In this document: positions 1-33,566 of the stretch, one piece after another
Position numbering within the stretch: the stretch's first letter is position 1
How the letters are laid out: each line of letters opens with the position of its first letter
From: Branchiostoma floridae
Lineage: Eukaryota > Chordata > Leptocardii > Amphioxiformes > Branchiostomatidae
Reading direction: 5' to 3'
NCBI RefSeq assembly: GCF_000003815.2
Contig: NC_049991.1
Coordinates: 15,998,971-16,062,970, forward strand
Length of the DNA stretch: 64,000 nt
Notes under the pieces: model-generated
Databases searched by the model: none
What the model was told of the DNA's origin: nothing
What the model saw: the letters and a program-made list of their open reading frames with translations, nothing else
Made by a program: the position numbers and the translations under genes

Positions 1-1
1 C

Positions 2-2023
2 GCTCGCCTGGAGAGGATAGACCTCTGTTCGAACTGCTGTGAGGAGACGACACAGGAACTGACGTTCGGGAGCTACGACCACTGGCGCCTGAAGGACATA
101 AATGATCTGAAGGACGCGTCTATCAGCACGGAGGGTAGCGCGCCGGGGGCGGAGTGCGGACTTTCCTTCTCCGCAGACTTCTTCCAGTACACGGACAGCC
201 AATGTTTGAAAAGTAAGATCCGTATCAAGTCGGTCTTCAGCAACATATCCCACAACCAGGCAGAAAGTCATTTGAGAGAGCTGAAAACCTACTACTTCGA
301 CCGGGTCCTACAGTTTCATCTGACTCCGCCGTCTTTTGGACTCATGCTCGACTTTTCGCACATCCTAGATTCCAATGCCTCCGCCTTCATTGACAAAACC
401 ATGAGTTGTGGCTTGAGCGACAATGACGGCAATCAGGTGTCCTCGTTCGTCACCGCATGGGTGCCTGATATCGGGATGTACATGAAGTTATCTGTGCAGT
501 TAGCAGATTTAGTCCACCCGAAGAACTTCTACCCTTACGTGGTATTTCTGTACCTGTCCAACTGCATGAAATCCGGACACTCCCACTTTGCCAGTAAAGA
601 GACTTTCGATTACCTTCTCATCGACAACGATCGGTGTTTCGTGCCGGAGAGAGTCACGGCCCTGAACTTTACTTTTCACTACCGGAAACGGCTACTCGTA
701 CTGACGGACACGTTATTCTCTGGGACACACGTCTGCGACGTGCCAACAGATATAATCAATAAGTTCAAACATGCCAACGCCATATCATCAAAAGTGCCAA
801 GTTTAGGAAGTCAGCTCAGAGAAGAAGTTGTGAAAGACGAGGAAATGGGGCCGCTGATATTGAAGGAAAACCCAGAGATATACGAAGAAATCGATGGTCG
901 CGTGTCCACCCTGTTAGCTCACTACCACAGGACTTGTGACGAATACAACGCAGACAAATACAATCCTATCCTGACAAAGGTTTATAAGACAGGGACAATC
1001 CAGTACGCGTACATGGTCCAGGGAAGGGACTACATGATCGCCAAATTCGAGGATGACCACATCGGTTACCTGAAAGCCGTGGGAACGTCAGCGCGGCAGC
1101 ACATCGGAGGCGAAATCATGAACGGTGGCTTTGCCGAGCTCGTGGCATACCACATTGATCGCCTGATGGAGCTCGGCCGTACCCCGGTTGTCGCTTCCCG
1201 TCGCCTGTTTCTCGACAACTCTATCCTCCTCAAAGGTATAATCGAACCGGATGGCGACCTTCTACACGACTACACGTCAAATAAGTTCACGTTGGAGAAG
1301 TTCCTGTCGGAAGTTAAAAACGGGGACAAAGATGTGGATAAGACAATCCAGTGGGTCGCAAACCAGATGAAAACGGTGGACGGAGCTCCGTTCTTGGACA
1401 TTGTGGTTGTTGGGAGAGTCAAGTCCCTACGAGTTGATATAGACTTGAACCCTAAGATAAAGGACTTTCTAGCGCACCGCATCTCCTTCAATGACCTTGA
1501 AGACGCGGGCGTGACGCGTCAGATGACGTGGGATCTCACTAACACCATCGTGTTCGATTTCCTAACGCACAACCCGCAGCGCACCGCCCTGGCGACGTCG
1601 GAACTGCGTCACGTCATCTACGACAACAGACCCGCGTTCTCCCCGTCCATTCCGACCGCGGTTTGTGACTCTATCCTGCGCTGCCATCCGGCACTATACA
1701 ACAAGCCCCCCTCCCCCAACCCCCACGGTCCAATCGCCTGCCCTGCGGCATGTTGGCGAGAAGAAGACGACCTGGCTGGAAACTGTAAATTTAGGAAACA
1801 CGTCTTGGATCGCTTTTACAACTATGAGACAAACACGTCCAGAGTCGACGAATTTGTGAATTCTCTGAAGAAAGCCTTGGCTAAGGAAGCTTTGGACGTC
1901 CAGTCCATCGAAAACTATTTTGGACAGGTAGACTTGTACACCGGACTGCAGGAGAGGATATCGTACTTTCTAGGTCACGTGGAGAAATGTCACAAACAAT
2001 ATGGGGACAATACTATAATCTAA
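2..2023 (+). CDS. FAM20/Four-jointed-like secretory kinase-like protein, two tandem lobes (5' partial)
   Basis: The frame is open from the first complete codon of the window (position 2) to TAA at 2021-2023, giving 673 visible codons; the true start, signal peptide and any upstream exons are outside the window. Two blocks resemble the FAM20/FJX1/GASK1 family of Golgi and extracellular kinases. Lobe 1 has ELKTYYFDRVL (visible residues about 93-103) and LLIDNDRCF (205-213). Lobe 2 has ELVAYHIDRLM (379-389), TNTIVFDFLTHNPQR (513-527) and IYDNRPAF (539-546). In the family the helix motif Glu-x-x-x-Phe/Tyr-x-x-Asp-Arg and the metal-binding LDNxxxF are typical, and a catalytic Asp sits in an N-x-D-R motif. 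Here lobe 2 reads NPQR and lobe 1 NCMK at that place, so both catalytic Asp appear absent. This suggests a pseudokinase or scaffold. Family assignment is from motifs only. Confidence 0.6.
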   Translation, partial: ARLERIDLCSNCCEETTQELTFGSYDHWRLKDINDLKDASISTEGSAPGAECGLSFSADFFQYTDSQCLKSKIRIKSVFSNISHNQAESHLRELKTYYFDRVLQFHLTPPSFGLMLDFSHILDSNASAFIDKTMSCGLSDNDGNQVSSFVTAWVPDIGMYMKLSVQLADLVHPKNFYPYVVFLYLSNCMKSGHSHFASKETFDYLLIDNDRCFVPERVTALNFTFHYRKRLLVLTDTLFSGTHVCDVPTDIINKFKHANAISSKVPSLGSQLREEVVKDEEMGPLILKENPEIYEEIDGRVSTLLAHYHRTCDEYNADKYNPILTKVYKTGTIQYAYMVQGRDYMIAKFEDDHIGYLKAVGTSARQHIGGEIMNGGFAELVAYHIDRLMELGRTPVVASRRLFLDNSILLKGIIEPDGDLLHDYTSNKFTLEKFLSEVKNGDKDVDKTIQWVANQMKTVDGAPFLDIVVVGRVKSLRVDIDLNPKIKDFLAHRISFNDLEDAGVTRQMTWDLTNTIVFDFLTHNPQRTALATSELRHVIYDNRPAFSPSIPTAVCDSILRCHPALYNKPPSPNPHGPIACPAACWREEDDLAGNCKFRKHVLDRFYNYETNTSRVDEFVNSLKKALAKEALDVQSIENYFGQVDLYTGLQERISYFLGHVEKCHKQYGDNTII

Positions 2024-2539
2024 TTCTGTTCGTAAACAGCGTCGAAGCGGTGCTAACGTTTTAAACGGTAATACATTGTACATTTGATCTTTAAAACAAG
2101 ATCTGCTCACATTTTCAAAGGAATGTCGTGATGTCGCGTGCGACACTGCGTTTAGATTAGAGGGACAATATAGAATGCTCGAACTTCCATTTGGTTGCAG
2201 GCCCTACATACAGAAAATCACAACATCGTAGCCAACTTGGTGCAGACAACAGACTGTGTGTTTCAGAATCTATCCTTTATCATGCATCTTCGTTGGAAAG
2301 TCAATTCCAGTGTCATCCTGAAGTAAATTCATCATCCTATCGATTTTGGATGATTCTCTACTTATCATATTGATCATATTATGTCAATTGATTAGGTCAA
2401 TAGCCATATCAAGCTGTACATGGAATCGCGAGAGTACAAATTTACTGTCGTTAAAACGATCTAGGTACCTTAGAAGTGATGGCTAGTCTATCTAATTTTA
2501 TTTCATCTTGATTTTTTCTAGTTTAGTATAATTTGAATT
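2024..2539. other. AT-rich 3' flank, no gene seen
   Basis: Downstream of the FAM20-like stop codon this stretch is AT-rich. I see no clear AATAAA signal, conserved peptide or inverted repeat. It probably contains the 3' UTR of the upstream gene. Confidence 0.5.
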
Positions 2540-3340
2540 TAATTGAGCCGTGTTACATTACTTTTAGAGAATCAGCAATGGCAACGAACGTAGCAATGCA
2601 GTGTCGTAAAAGGGGGTGTTTAGTATCTTTGAATGGATGTTTAGTCTATTCTACTTTAATTTCAGTTTATTCTATCCAGTCTTGCGTTATCTAAATTCAA
2701 TTTGAATGAGCCGTGTTATGTCACACTAGAGAATCAATTTGAATGAGTCGTGTTATGTCACACTAGAGAATCAATTTGAATGAGTCGTGTTATGTCACAC
2801 TAGAGAATCAATTTGAATGAGTCGTGTTATGTTACACTAGAGAACTGTCAATGGTAACGAACGCACAATGTTGTGAAGTTAGAAATTTAATTCTATTTTA
2901 TTTTATTCTATTCCATCTTATTTAGCCAAGTGTAGTCTAAATCAAATATTACTTGAGTCGTGTTACATTATTCTGGAGAATACATAATGGCAATGAACGG
3001 ACAATGTAGTGTTGCGAAAACTACCTTGTATCTTTAGTCTAGTTATGTTTTAGTAGGTCTAGTTACTTTATCTAACCTAGTACACTATGAAAAATCTTAT
3101 TTTGATTGGAATTCAATTTAAACAAGCTGTGTTATATTACTATAGAGAAACATCAATAACAATACAAATGTAATGTCTTTAAAACAACCTAGTACCTTAA
3201 AGGGGATGTTTAGTCCATTTTATTTTATTCTATATTTATCTTATTCTATCTTGAAGTTATTTAGTTTACTGAAGGTTATAATTTGAATGAGCTGCAACTT
3301 TAAAAGAAGTACATTAAAAGGGATGTTAAGTCTATTACAT
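2540..3340. repeat. Degenerate minisatellite built on a GTGTTA-containing unit
   Basis: A 37-bp unit containing GAATGAGTCGTGTTATGTCA is tandemly repeated about four times at 2701-2845, three units nearly identical. Diverged relatives of the same phrase followed by GAGAAT and a CAATGGCAA-like segment recur near 2545, 2955, 3122 and 3290. The whole block therefore looks like an old tandem array with a recently re-amplified core. Non-coding. Confidence 0.8.
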
Positions 3341-3387
3341 TTTATTTCATTTCATTTGATTTTATTTAGTCCAAGGTAACTTAAGTA

Positions 3388-3565
3388 CAGTCCAACCTGT
3401 ATTAGGGGCCACCTCTACAGAGGGGCCACCTGTCCATAGTGGCCACTTTTTGTCGGTCCCTTGGGTATTTTATCTACAAGTTGCCACCTCTATACAGGGG
3501 CCACCTGTCTATAGTGGCCAAATTTGTCCGGTCCCTTGAGTGGCCACTATAGACAGGTTTGACTG
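3388..3565. mobile_element. Short TA-flanked MITE with CAGTCAAACCTG-type ends
   Basis: The 178-bp segment begins CAGTCCAACCTG and ends with CAGGTTTGACTG, the inverted form, and is bounded by TA on both sides. Internally it repeats the phrase GGCCACCTGTCTATAGTGGCCA. TA duplication suggests mobilisation by a Tc1/mariner-type transposase. A 905-bp relative lies at 34515-35419 and an end fragment at 17446-17503. Confidence 0.8.
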
Positions 3566-3728
3566 TACCAGGAAGCATTTTTTCGTTTGTTACAGTGACA
3601 GAAGCTATGAAAACGTAACTATCTTGCCTCCCAACATCTGCTTGGAGATCTCTTTACCTCCGATTTAGATTATAATCACAACAATTGTACGGATCCAAAC
3701 GTGAAAGTATTCTGACAAGCCTGATTCT

Positions 3729-3840
3729 GTTCTCGCCGCAAAAGCGCCACCTACATGCTACATACTAGTATAGCGGCGAGAAGCAGAACTCCAGTTTACT
3801 CTGAGGAAGATGTCTGACAGGCATCGAAAGGTCAGCAGGT
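3729..3840 (+). repeat. Dispersed module with hammerhead-like core, copy 1
   Basis: The left half (3729-3784) is a short foldback from GTTCTCGCCGCAAAAGCG to GCGGCGAGAAGC. The right half reads CTGAGGA (3801-3807), a 6-bp stem GATGTC/GGCATC with loop TGACA (3809-3825), then GAAA (3826-3829) and GTC (3831-3833). CUGANGA, stem II, GAAA and a NUH cleavage triplet are the order of a hammerhead ribozyme core, known from Penelope-like retroelements. A related copy lies at 12618-12728. The fold is predicted by eye only. Confidence 0.45.
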
Positions 3841-3842
3841 AA

Positions 3843-4151
3843 AGGTGGGGTCACACATGCGTATATATTCAAGTCCGTTTTAGGTGCGTATGAAGCTCTT
3901 AGTCTCTACCAGGCTCCACAGGTCGCCGGAAAAATAGTACAAATTGAACAAATATAGATACATAACATGCCAGATGAGTTAGCTGACCGAGAAGTATGGT
4001 TAGCGACCCAGCTAACTCGTCTGACATGTTACTTGTTTACGTTTGTCCAATTTCTATTATTTTTCCAACGACCTGTGGGGCCTGGTGGGCCTAAATTCTT
4101 CCATGCGCGCCTCATACGGACTAAAATATATACGCATGTGTGACCCCACCT
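3843..4151. mobile_element. 309-bp foldback MITE, TAA target duplication
   Basis: The two halves are inverted copies over almost the whole length: it starts AGGTGGGGTCACACATGCG and ends with the inverted form. TAA flanks both ends (3840-3842 and 4152-4154). A 3-bp TWA duplication is characteristic of Harbinger-superfamily elements. It has no coding capacity. Confidence 0.8.
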
Positions 4152-4586
4152 TAAGAGACGTTCTGGTTGTGCAAAAGAAATCTCCAATATGCTATGTTCT
4201 ACCGACCTGATGAAATTATTTTCGGATATTTTAACAATCATTAGCTAACAACTAAATACTACACACAAAAAGATAACTAGCTATATTGATGAATGTTACA
4301 CCTATGTTAGGCCATTATTACCCGGACGCATGATTGTTTTTTTACCAAGCAAGAAATACTAGTACGTGTATCCTTCAAGCGCCACCAGACACAGGTCGCC
4401 GGTACTACAGCAAAGGAACACCTGCTCTCGGCACGTTTTCTACCGCCTGTCTGAACATCCGCCCTGCTCATACTGTCAGCCCGCCGATCCAACGTCTCCC
4501 CGCTCCCGTGTGCTTTCCGTTGCCGGTGCGGTGTTCGGGCGAGCGTTTTGGGCGGCTTGGCGGGTTCTGGCGGCGGCGTTGGCCCC
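4152..4586 (+). promoter_or_regulatory. GC-rich 5' flank of the PP1-like gene
   Basis: From about 4430 the sequence turns GC- and CpG-rich and runs into the first coding exon at 4587, as expected for a promoter and 5' UTR. No TATA box is obvious. The apparent open frames here have no recognisable protein similarity and are GC artefacts. Confidence 0.4.
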
Positions 4587-27917
<23,331 letters not shown>

Positions 27918-28014
27918 GACGTTCGGCAGGACAAGACGCCAGCCTTTAGGGTGCTGGACTGTGACATACAAGGAGTAAGATCCAGTGCAATCATCAGGAT
28001 TATCATCGGTAGAG

Positions 28015-28044
28015 CCAAGGAGCTTTTGAAGAAAAGCTCCTTGG
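28015..28044 (+). other. Perfect 13-bp hairpin in the PP1-like 3' UTR
   Basis: CCAAGGAGCTTTT, loop GAAG, then AAAAGCTCCTTGG, 98 bp after the stop codon. No U-run follows. It could act in mRNA stability or be chance; a candidate AATAAA lies far downstream at 29457-29462. Confidence 0.6.
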
Positions 28045-28904
28045 TAGGGCAGTCTCATTTCGTACAGTGCTATTTACAGAACTTTTGCGGATTACAGTTA
28101 CGTACCAAGGGACCTTTCCAACGATACCAAGTTAAACTTACCGGAAGATATTTTAATCAGAGAGGCTTTTTTCAGAAAACAATTTCGTCAGGATGGTAGG
28201 AGATAGGAGCTTTCTGAGGAAGGTTTCTGAGAGACAGTACTAATTGTGTAAAAGAAAGCTCCAATATCACAGAAAGGCTTTTATGACAGACAACCATCTT
28301 GTTTCCCGAGAGAAATATGATTTTTGGTAGGCGAAGTGGAAGATGATGCTAGGAAATCAAGTCACACTTCAAATATATGCGTAACAGTATCAACCAAGGA
28401 CCAAAGTTAAGTAAAATACACCTGGTTCAACGTTATAGCTGCACTAGCGACAGCGTCATAACTGCCCATCCAGTTAATTGCGTACCTTTACCTACGATGT
28501 TTGGTACATTCATTGAAAATTCTAGACTTACGAGGGCACGATTAGATGCCGGCTAGAATAGTGGAAGTATCGCCCAAAAGCATCCACTGTCTTTAGTAAG
28601 CGACACTGAAGCTAGCTAGAGATCTGGTACAAACTGGTTTTATACCCTATGTGTTGAAATGCAGAAGATCTGACAACAATTTTGGATTGTCCAATAGGAA
28701 AGTAATATTCACTAAATTCAATATTACAGTCAATTACATACCTCATGTTTTGAATAGATTGCGAGAGTTTCAGGCAAAATGTTCACACCTTGAAGAGTAG
28801 GAACTTCTTTACTATCAAAAATGTGTAGGTTTTAAAATGTTAACAGTCACGTAAATGACAGAATCACATCAATTCTATATTGAGTTATAACTAAACGTGG
28901 TACA

Positions 28905-29108
28905 AATGTGGGACCGCGTGGCGCAATTGTCAGCACGTTTGACTCAAGTCCAGAAGATCCTGAGTTCAAACCCCGACGTGTCACCGATCTTGTGCCCTTG
29001 GGAAAGGCACTTAACACGACTTTCCTATATAGGCTACAAAAGTCTTCAGCAAATTGAAGTTGGTAGCCTCAAAAAAGGAAGAAGAAACAAAAAAATGAAG
29101 ACAGTGCT
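28905..29108 (+). mobile_element. tRNA-derived SINE
   Basis: The head has a pol III A-box-like GCGTGGCGCAATTGTCAGCA and a B-box-like GAGTTCAAACCCC at normal tRNA spacing. It is followed by TGCCCTTGGGAAAGGCACTT, a widespread invertebrate SINE body, and an A-rich end. The cloverleaf is imperfect, so it is not a functional tRNA gene. Confidence 0.7.
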
Positions 29109-32100
29109 TTAAAGAAAATCAATTCCAAAGTAGCTAATACCATGCGTCTAGACATGCTGTTGCTATAGCCATCACTCAAGTGAATCGAATCTGAAGTCTG
29201 GCCTAATGTACGTTATGCGCCTGGGGAGGCGACAACAGAGCCATATTATACATGTGTAATGGGTATGGTGGCCCCGATATCATTCTCTCTACGCTGAGGG
29301 ACCTGCGTCGTGACATACTCCTTCTGAGCCAAGGGGTTTCTACAACACAGATCAATCTCTGCTGTAGGAGAATGCCCAGATATGCGCTGCAAATGTGTCC
29401 ACCCTTTTTAGAAGGATCTCGACGTCTATTCTGAAGCCAAGTGGTGTAAAGGTTCTAATAAATAGATATGGCATGGAGTTTGTATCATTATCTCATTTAT
29501 TATTTTCATCTATTGATTTGTTTGGCTGTGAAATCAGCCAAAGTTACCCAACTAGATATTGTTGAGGGTTAACATTGGGAATGAAATACAAAATTATTAC
29601 ATAAAGCAATCACTAATACATTACTTCAGTATATTATCCTAAATGGCCATTTAGCCAATATCTATATTCACTGCTTAAATGTATCCAAGAAGGTTAAAAC
29701 GAATCTAAATTCTGTTCAGCAATATGGTAGCCATGCCATAAATACATTCAATTATCAACAAAGTAAGGGAGTAAAAAAAACAGGATAAACAAGAGAAGCT
29801 TGAGAATGATTGAAGCCTAATGAATGATCAGGATGGCAACAAACTGAATGAAATAAACAAAATTGCAGATGACATAATAAAAAATCAATTTCTCATAAAC
29901 ATGCTGGAATGGTCCAAAGACGTACACTAGCCCTTGCAGTAAAAATGGACCTTCCCCAGATGTCTAAGAGTAGTGGCATGCAACCCAGGGATATCCAAGA
30001 GTCGTAAATTTCCCTTTTCACGTCTGAGTGTAGTGCACTCAAAAGGTCATACAAGGCTTGGTTAACTTTGTGTTAGAGCTAGAGGCATGGAATCTTCTGT
30101 CACACACCACTAGGTGTCTGGCTTGCTTCTATATCATGTCGCCCATTGATAATGGCAGCAAGAGGAAAAAAAAACTATTTGCAAACATAGGTAAGATGTT
30201 CTTAACACAGAGTTAGAATTGACTCAGAATACATGTACAGACAAACCGATGAAGACATTCATACATGTTACATGTTGCTTTTGATATTGTAGAAGACAGT
30301 GGTATGTGGCAGTGCCATGTGTATTCACTTAATTCAACTTAATTGGAAAGCTGACATCCTATGTTGTAAAGTCATAATGATACCAATAATCAATATTCAT
30401 GTACATGGACACAAGCCTGATATTTTGTGCACATAAGTATTGGTGATTCTAGTGGACACCCTTTAGATTATTTTCAGAATGATGTGAAAGTCTTCATGAG
30501 GTGGGGGACCAACAATATGTGGATGATGTATTTTTATAGTGATGATGTAAATTATGTGTATAGTCCAACGATGTCATACAGATTAAAAACAAGATGTTCC
30601 ACAACAACATTGTCTCCTTTGCATCTACATGATCTGGTTACTGAAATGCCCTTGTACTAGCTTTACATAAAACTACCCAAATGCAGTCAATCAAGGTACA
30701 TGTAGTTTATGTGCTAGGTAGGTTAGATTGGAATATAGCATTCATGTAAACATGAGCAAAAGGAGGGAACTAGGAAAGATGTGTACAGTATACTGTACAT
30801 CTGTGTGTTGTCTCATGTTTGTACATTAGAAACATTATCAATATTTTCATCCCTACCCCAACAAAAGTTGTTCCTAGTCAATCCATGACCCTACTGCATA
30901 GTGTGCAGTGACGGATGTTTGGTCATAAACCTGGTATGGCTGGGGATTGTGTACATATGTGTGAATGGAATTTTCTATGAGGCAAACATACGACATTAAG
31001 ATAAAGTGTGCTCTTGCTACTTTTCTATTAGACCTTACTGGTTTTATCTACCAGTGCTCCTCTTAGATTTATGCGTAGTGTATGACCAGGGCAGTCTTAA
31101 TCACCCCATTTGTCAACTGTATACAAACAAATGCATGTATTAATGACTCCAATGGACATTCATCAGTTTTCAATACTTGCTTTATTACATTTCTTAAGAG
31201 GACAATAAATTTTCACTCATTAGGTTTGACAGTTTCTAGTAGGATGGCAAACTCAGGAACCAGAGCAATAAAAGTCCTGCTAATAACAGAGAGCTGCAAT
31301 GTTTCTACCAAGGCTACAGTATTATATACAGCATCATAATATGTTGTTGTTGATAGGTGGTAAACACATGGTGAGGTCACAGGTGCAGTACGGATGTTGT
31401 GCAGCCAGGGGGCATCACTACGCTTCGCTACTCATCACCTTCGTCCCTCACTGGAACTGCAGAGATAAAAAAAAGCACTTAGTCTGTTGTACTCAGCAAA
31501 TACTTCTATCAGGTTGGTAAAGGACTGAGTAACAGAGTTCTTTACTCATAGCATATGTTTACAGCAACAAACATTTTCGTGACCATCTGTCACCTTCCTC
31601 AGGGCAACAAAAGCAATTTCTGTTCCTACTTTGCACTACAGACACAGTATAAAATTGGCACAGCCGTATCAAACAATATCGTGGCCAATGTATGACATGA
31701 AGCTGCTTAGCACAATACAAGACATGTACCTGGATATCTTGTTGTGACCATGCGTTGTCTTCTTGCGACATCGTCTTTCCAACTCTCAGGCATGAAGAAT
31801 ACACCAAGGGGTGCTGTGGCCAAGCAAACAAAGGTGAAAAGATGTTATTCACAGTTGCATGTCTAGGTAGGGGTTGTTGGACCAGTCCAGAAAAAAATGT
31901 ACCAGAAAAAATCAGTGGACCGGATTTTGGACCAATTAGAATTTAGAAAGGGGCTAAAATAACAAGAGCGAAGTTGAGGAGAGTTGATAGTCAAACTTGG
32001 TCTAAAACAGAGGCAGTTAGTGTTTTTGACATGAACGTAGGATTTTAAAACACGATTGGACGTCACATACTCCACCAAACAGAATCCTTTGTAGCAAAAT

Positions 32101-32959
32101 GGACCATTATTTTGAGTATAATTCTAAGTCAGTATTCACAGATAATTAGGTTCAGGTTCGGACCTGATCCTCTGGACCTGGACTGTACTTGTACCTGTAT
32201 TCTCTGTACTGGTACTCACCCCTATCTCTAGGAAATCAACACACAGATGTATAATATCTTCTCCCAGCACATTGAGAAAACACACAGACTGTCACTTAGC
32301 TCATGAAAACTCAAGATACCAAGGATAAAAGCCGTGAGAGACTACACATTAGCACGAATTTGAATCCAGCAGAAACTAGCACCCAATAATAGACTTAGTC
32401 TAGTGGAATAGTAAATGGCTAAATGCTGAATATGGACTCGTGTAAGTTAACACAGGAATACACCTAGATTTGAAACTTAATTTATTAGCCTGAGTACTAT
32501 CCTCCATTGTTACCGGCGGTAAATTGCTAGTTGCTACCCATGGATAAGCACTATGAAGGATGGTACTCTGGCTAGTAATTTATGGCACACAGACACACAC
32601 ACACACAAAACAACTTACGGAGTAGTCCAACCACACAGGCTGCAACTATCACAGGTTCCTTCTCCCATGCAAATCGAAACCACTGGAAGAGTGCTTGTAA
32701 AAGATAATGTCATAGTCAGTCAGTTGTTACACTTAAGCATATTTAAATTTGATGCTACTATTACAACTGCATATGGATTCAAACTTGGTTATACCAATGG
32801 TTACACATCATGTGACATGTGAGTAGAGTATGATACATTTATATTTGAATGTCATAAATATCAAAAGTAAATGTGAGTTGACATGATTTATGCAACAGAT
32901 TTGAAATTCTTTATCTTACTACCTTGTGTAAAAAAATTATAGCTCTATACTGCTACTAG
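29109..32959. other. Intergenic region between PP1-like and GFER, no gene seen
   Basis: AT-rich with scattered open frames under 100 codons. A short plus-strand peptide at 29252-29434 faintly resembles retroelement-type SGNH domains but is too decayed to call. A candidate polyadenylation signal for the PP1-like gene is at 29457-29462. Confidence 0.5.
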
Positions 32960-33132
32960 TAATCTCCAAGCAGATCCTACGGCAGCATAAGATAGTATCA
33001 AAAGATAGCAGAGGAGTGAAGCCGGCTTAGGAGTGTTTGTGGCTACGTGACAAATGGACACCTCTTGGTTGACAACACTCCTTGGCCAGCTTGGTACTAT
33101 CTTATGCCATTGCAGGATTTGCTTGGAGATTA
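32960..33132. mobile_element. TAATCTCC foldback family, well-preserved copy
   Basis: Starts TAATCTCCAAGCAGATCCTA and ends TTGCTTGGAGATTA. Interior phrases AGCATAAGATAGTAT and its inverse near the right end form long arms. Lies about 430 bp upstream of GFER. Confidence 0.8.
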
Positions 33133-33555
33133 CTGAACTGCCCCCCTCCCCAGATTTTGTCCTTCAAACATTTACAATGTTCCATGATGATCTACGAGTA
33201 AATGCTATCATCTATGGGGCAATAAAGGAGGCCATAAGGTACCACAATTATTCTGGCGTACATCAACAGTCGCTTAACGACCCACATCTCGAAGTAAAGG
33301 AGTTTTCTTACTTTTTTTCCCAAACATAGGCATCTTCGGTCCTCTCTGTCCCTGTAACCTTTGACCTGAGTCACTGTAGCACTTGCAAGCTGTCTCCCTC
33401 AATGACCAAATAATTCAACCTCTCGTATTTGTGTAAATTCACCATTCTATGTAGCTTTTTAATCGTACCATTTGAGTAATCGGAAATGATTTGTTTTTCC
33501 AAAAACAATATTTTCTCCAAGTATAAGTCCCATCATTCAAAGCGGTTTATTTGAA

Positions 33556-33566
33556 AAGATGGCGGC
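33556..33566 (+). promoter_or_regulatory. YY1-type motif over the GFER start codon
   Basis: AAGATGGCGGC spans the ATG. This is the classic YY1 consensus often found just downstream of transcription starts of housekeeping genes, and it also gives a good translation context (purine at -3, G at +4). Confidence 0.4.

Noticed and set aside
28911..28985. tRNA gene candidate
   Set aside because: A and B boxes are present, but the acceptor and anticodon stems do not pair well and it continues into a SINE body.
29252..29434. 60-codon frame faintly like an SGNH hydrolase domain of retroelements
   Set aside because: Only a GGPDI and a LRDLRRDILLL-like segment are suggestive; too short and diverged to call.
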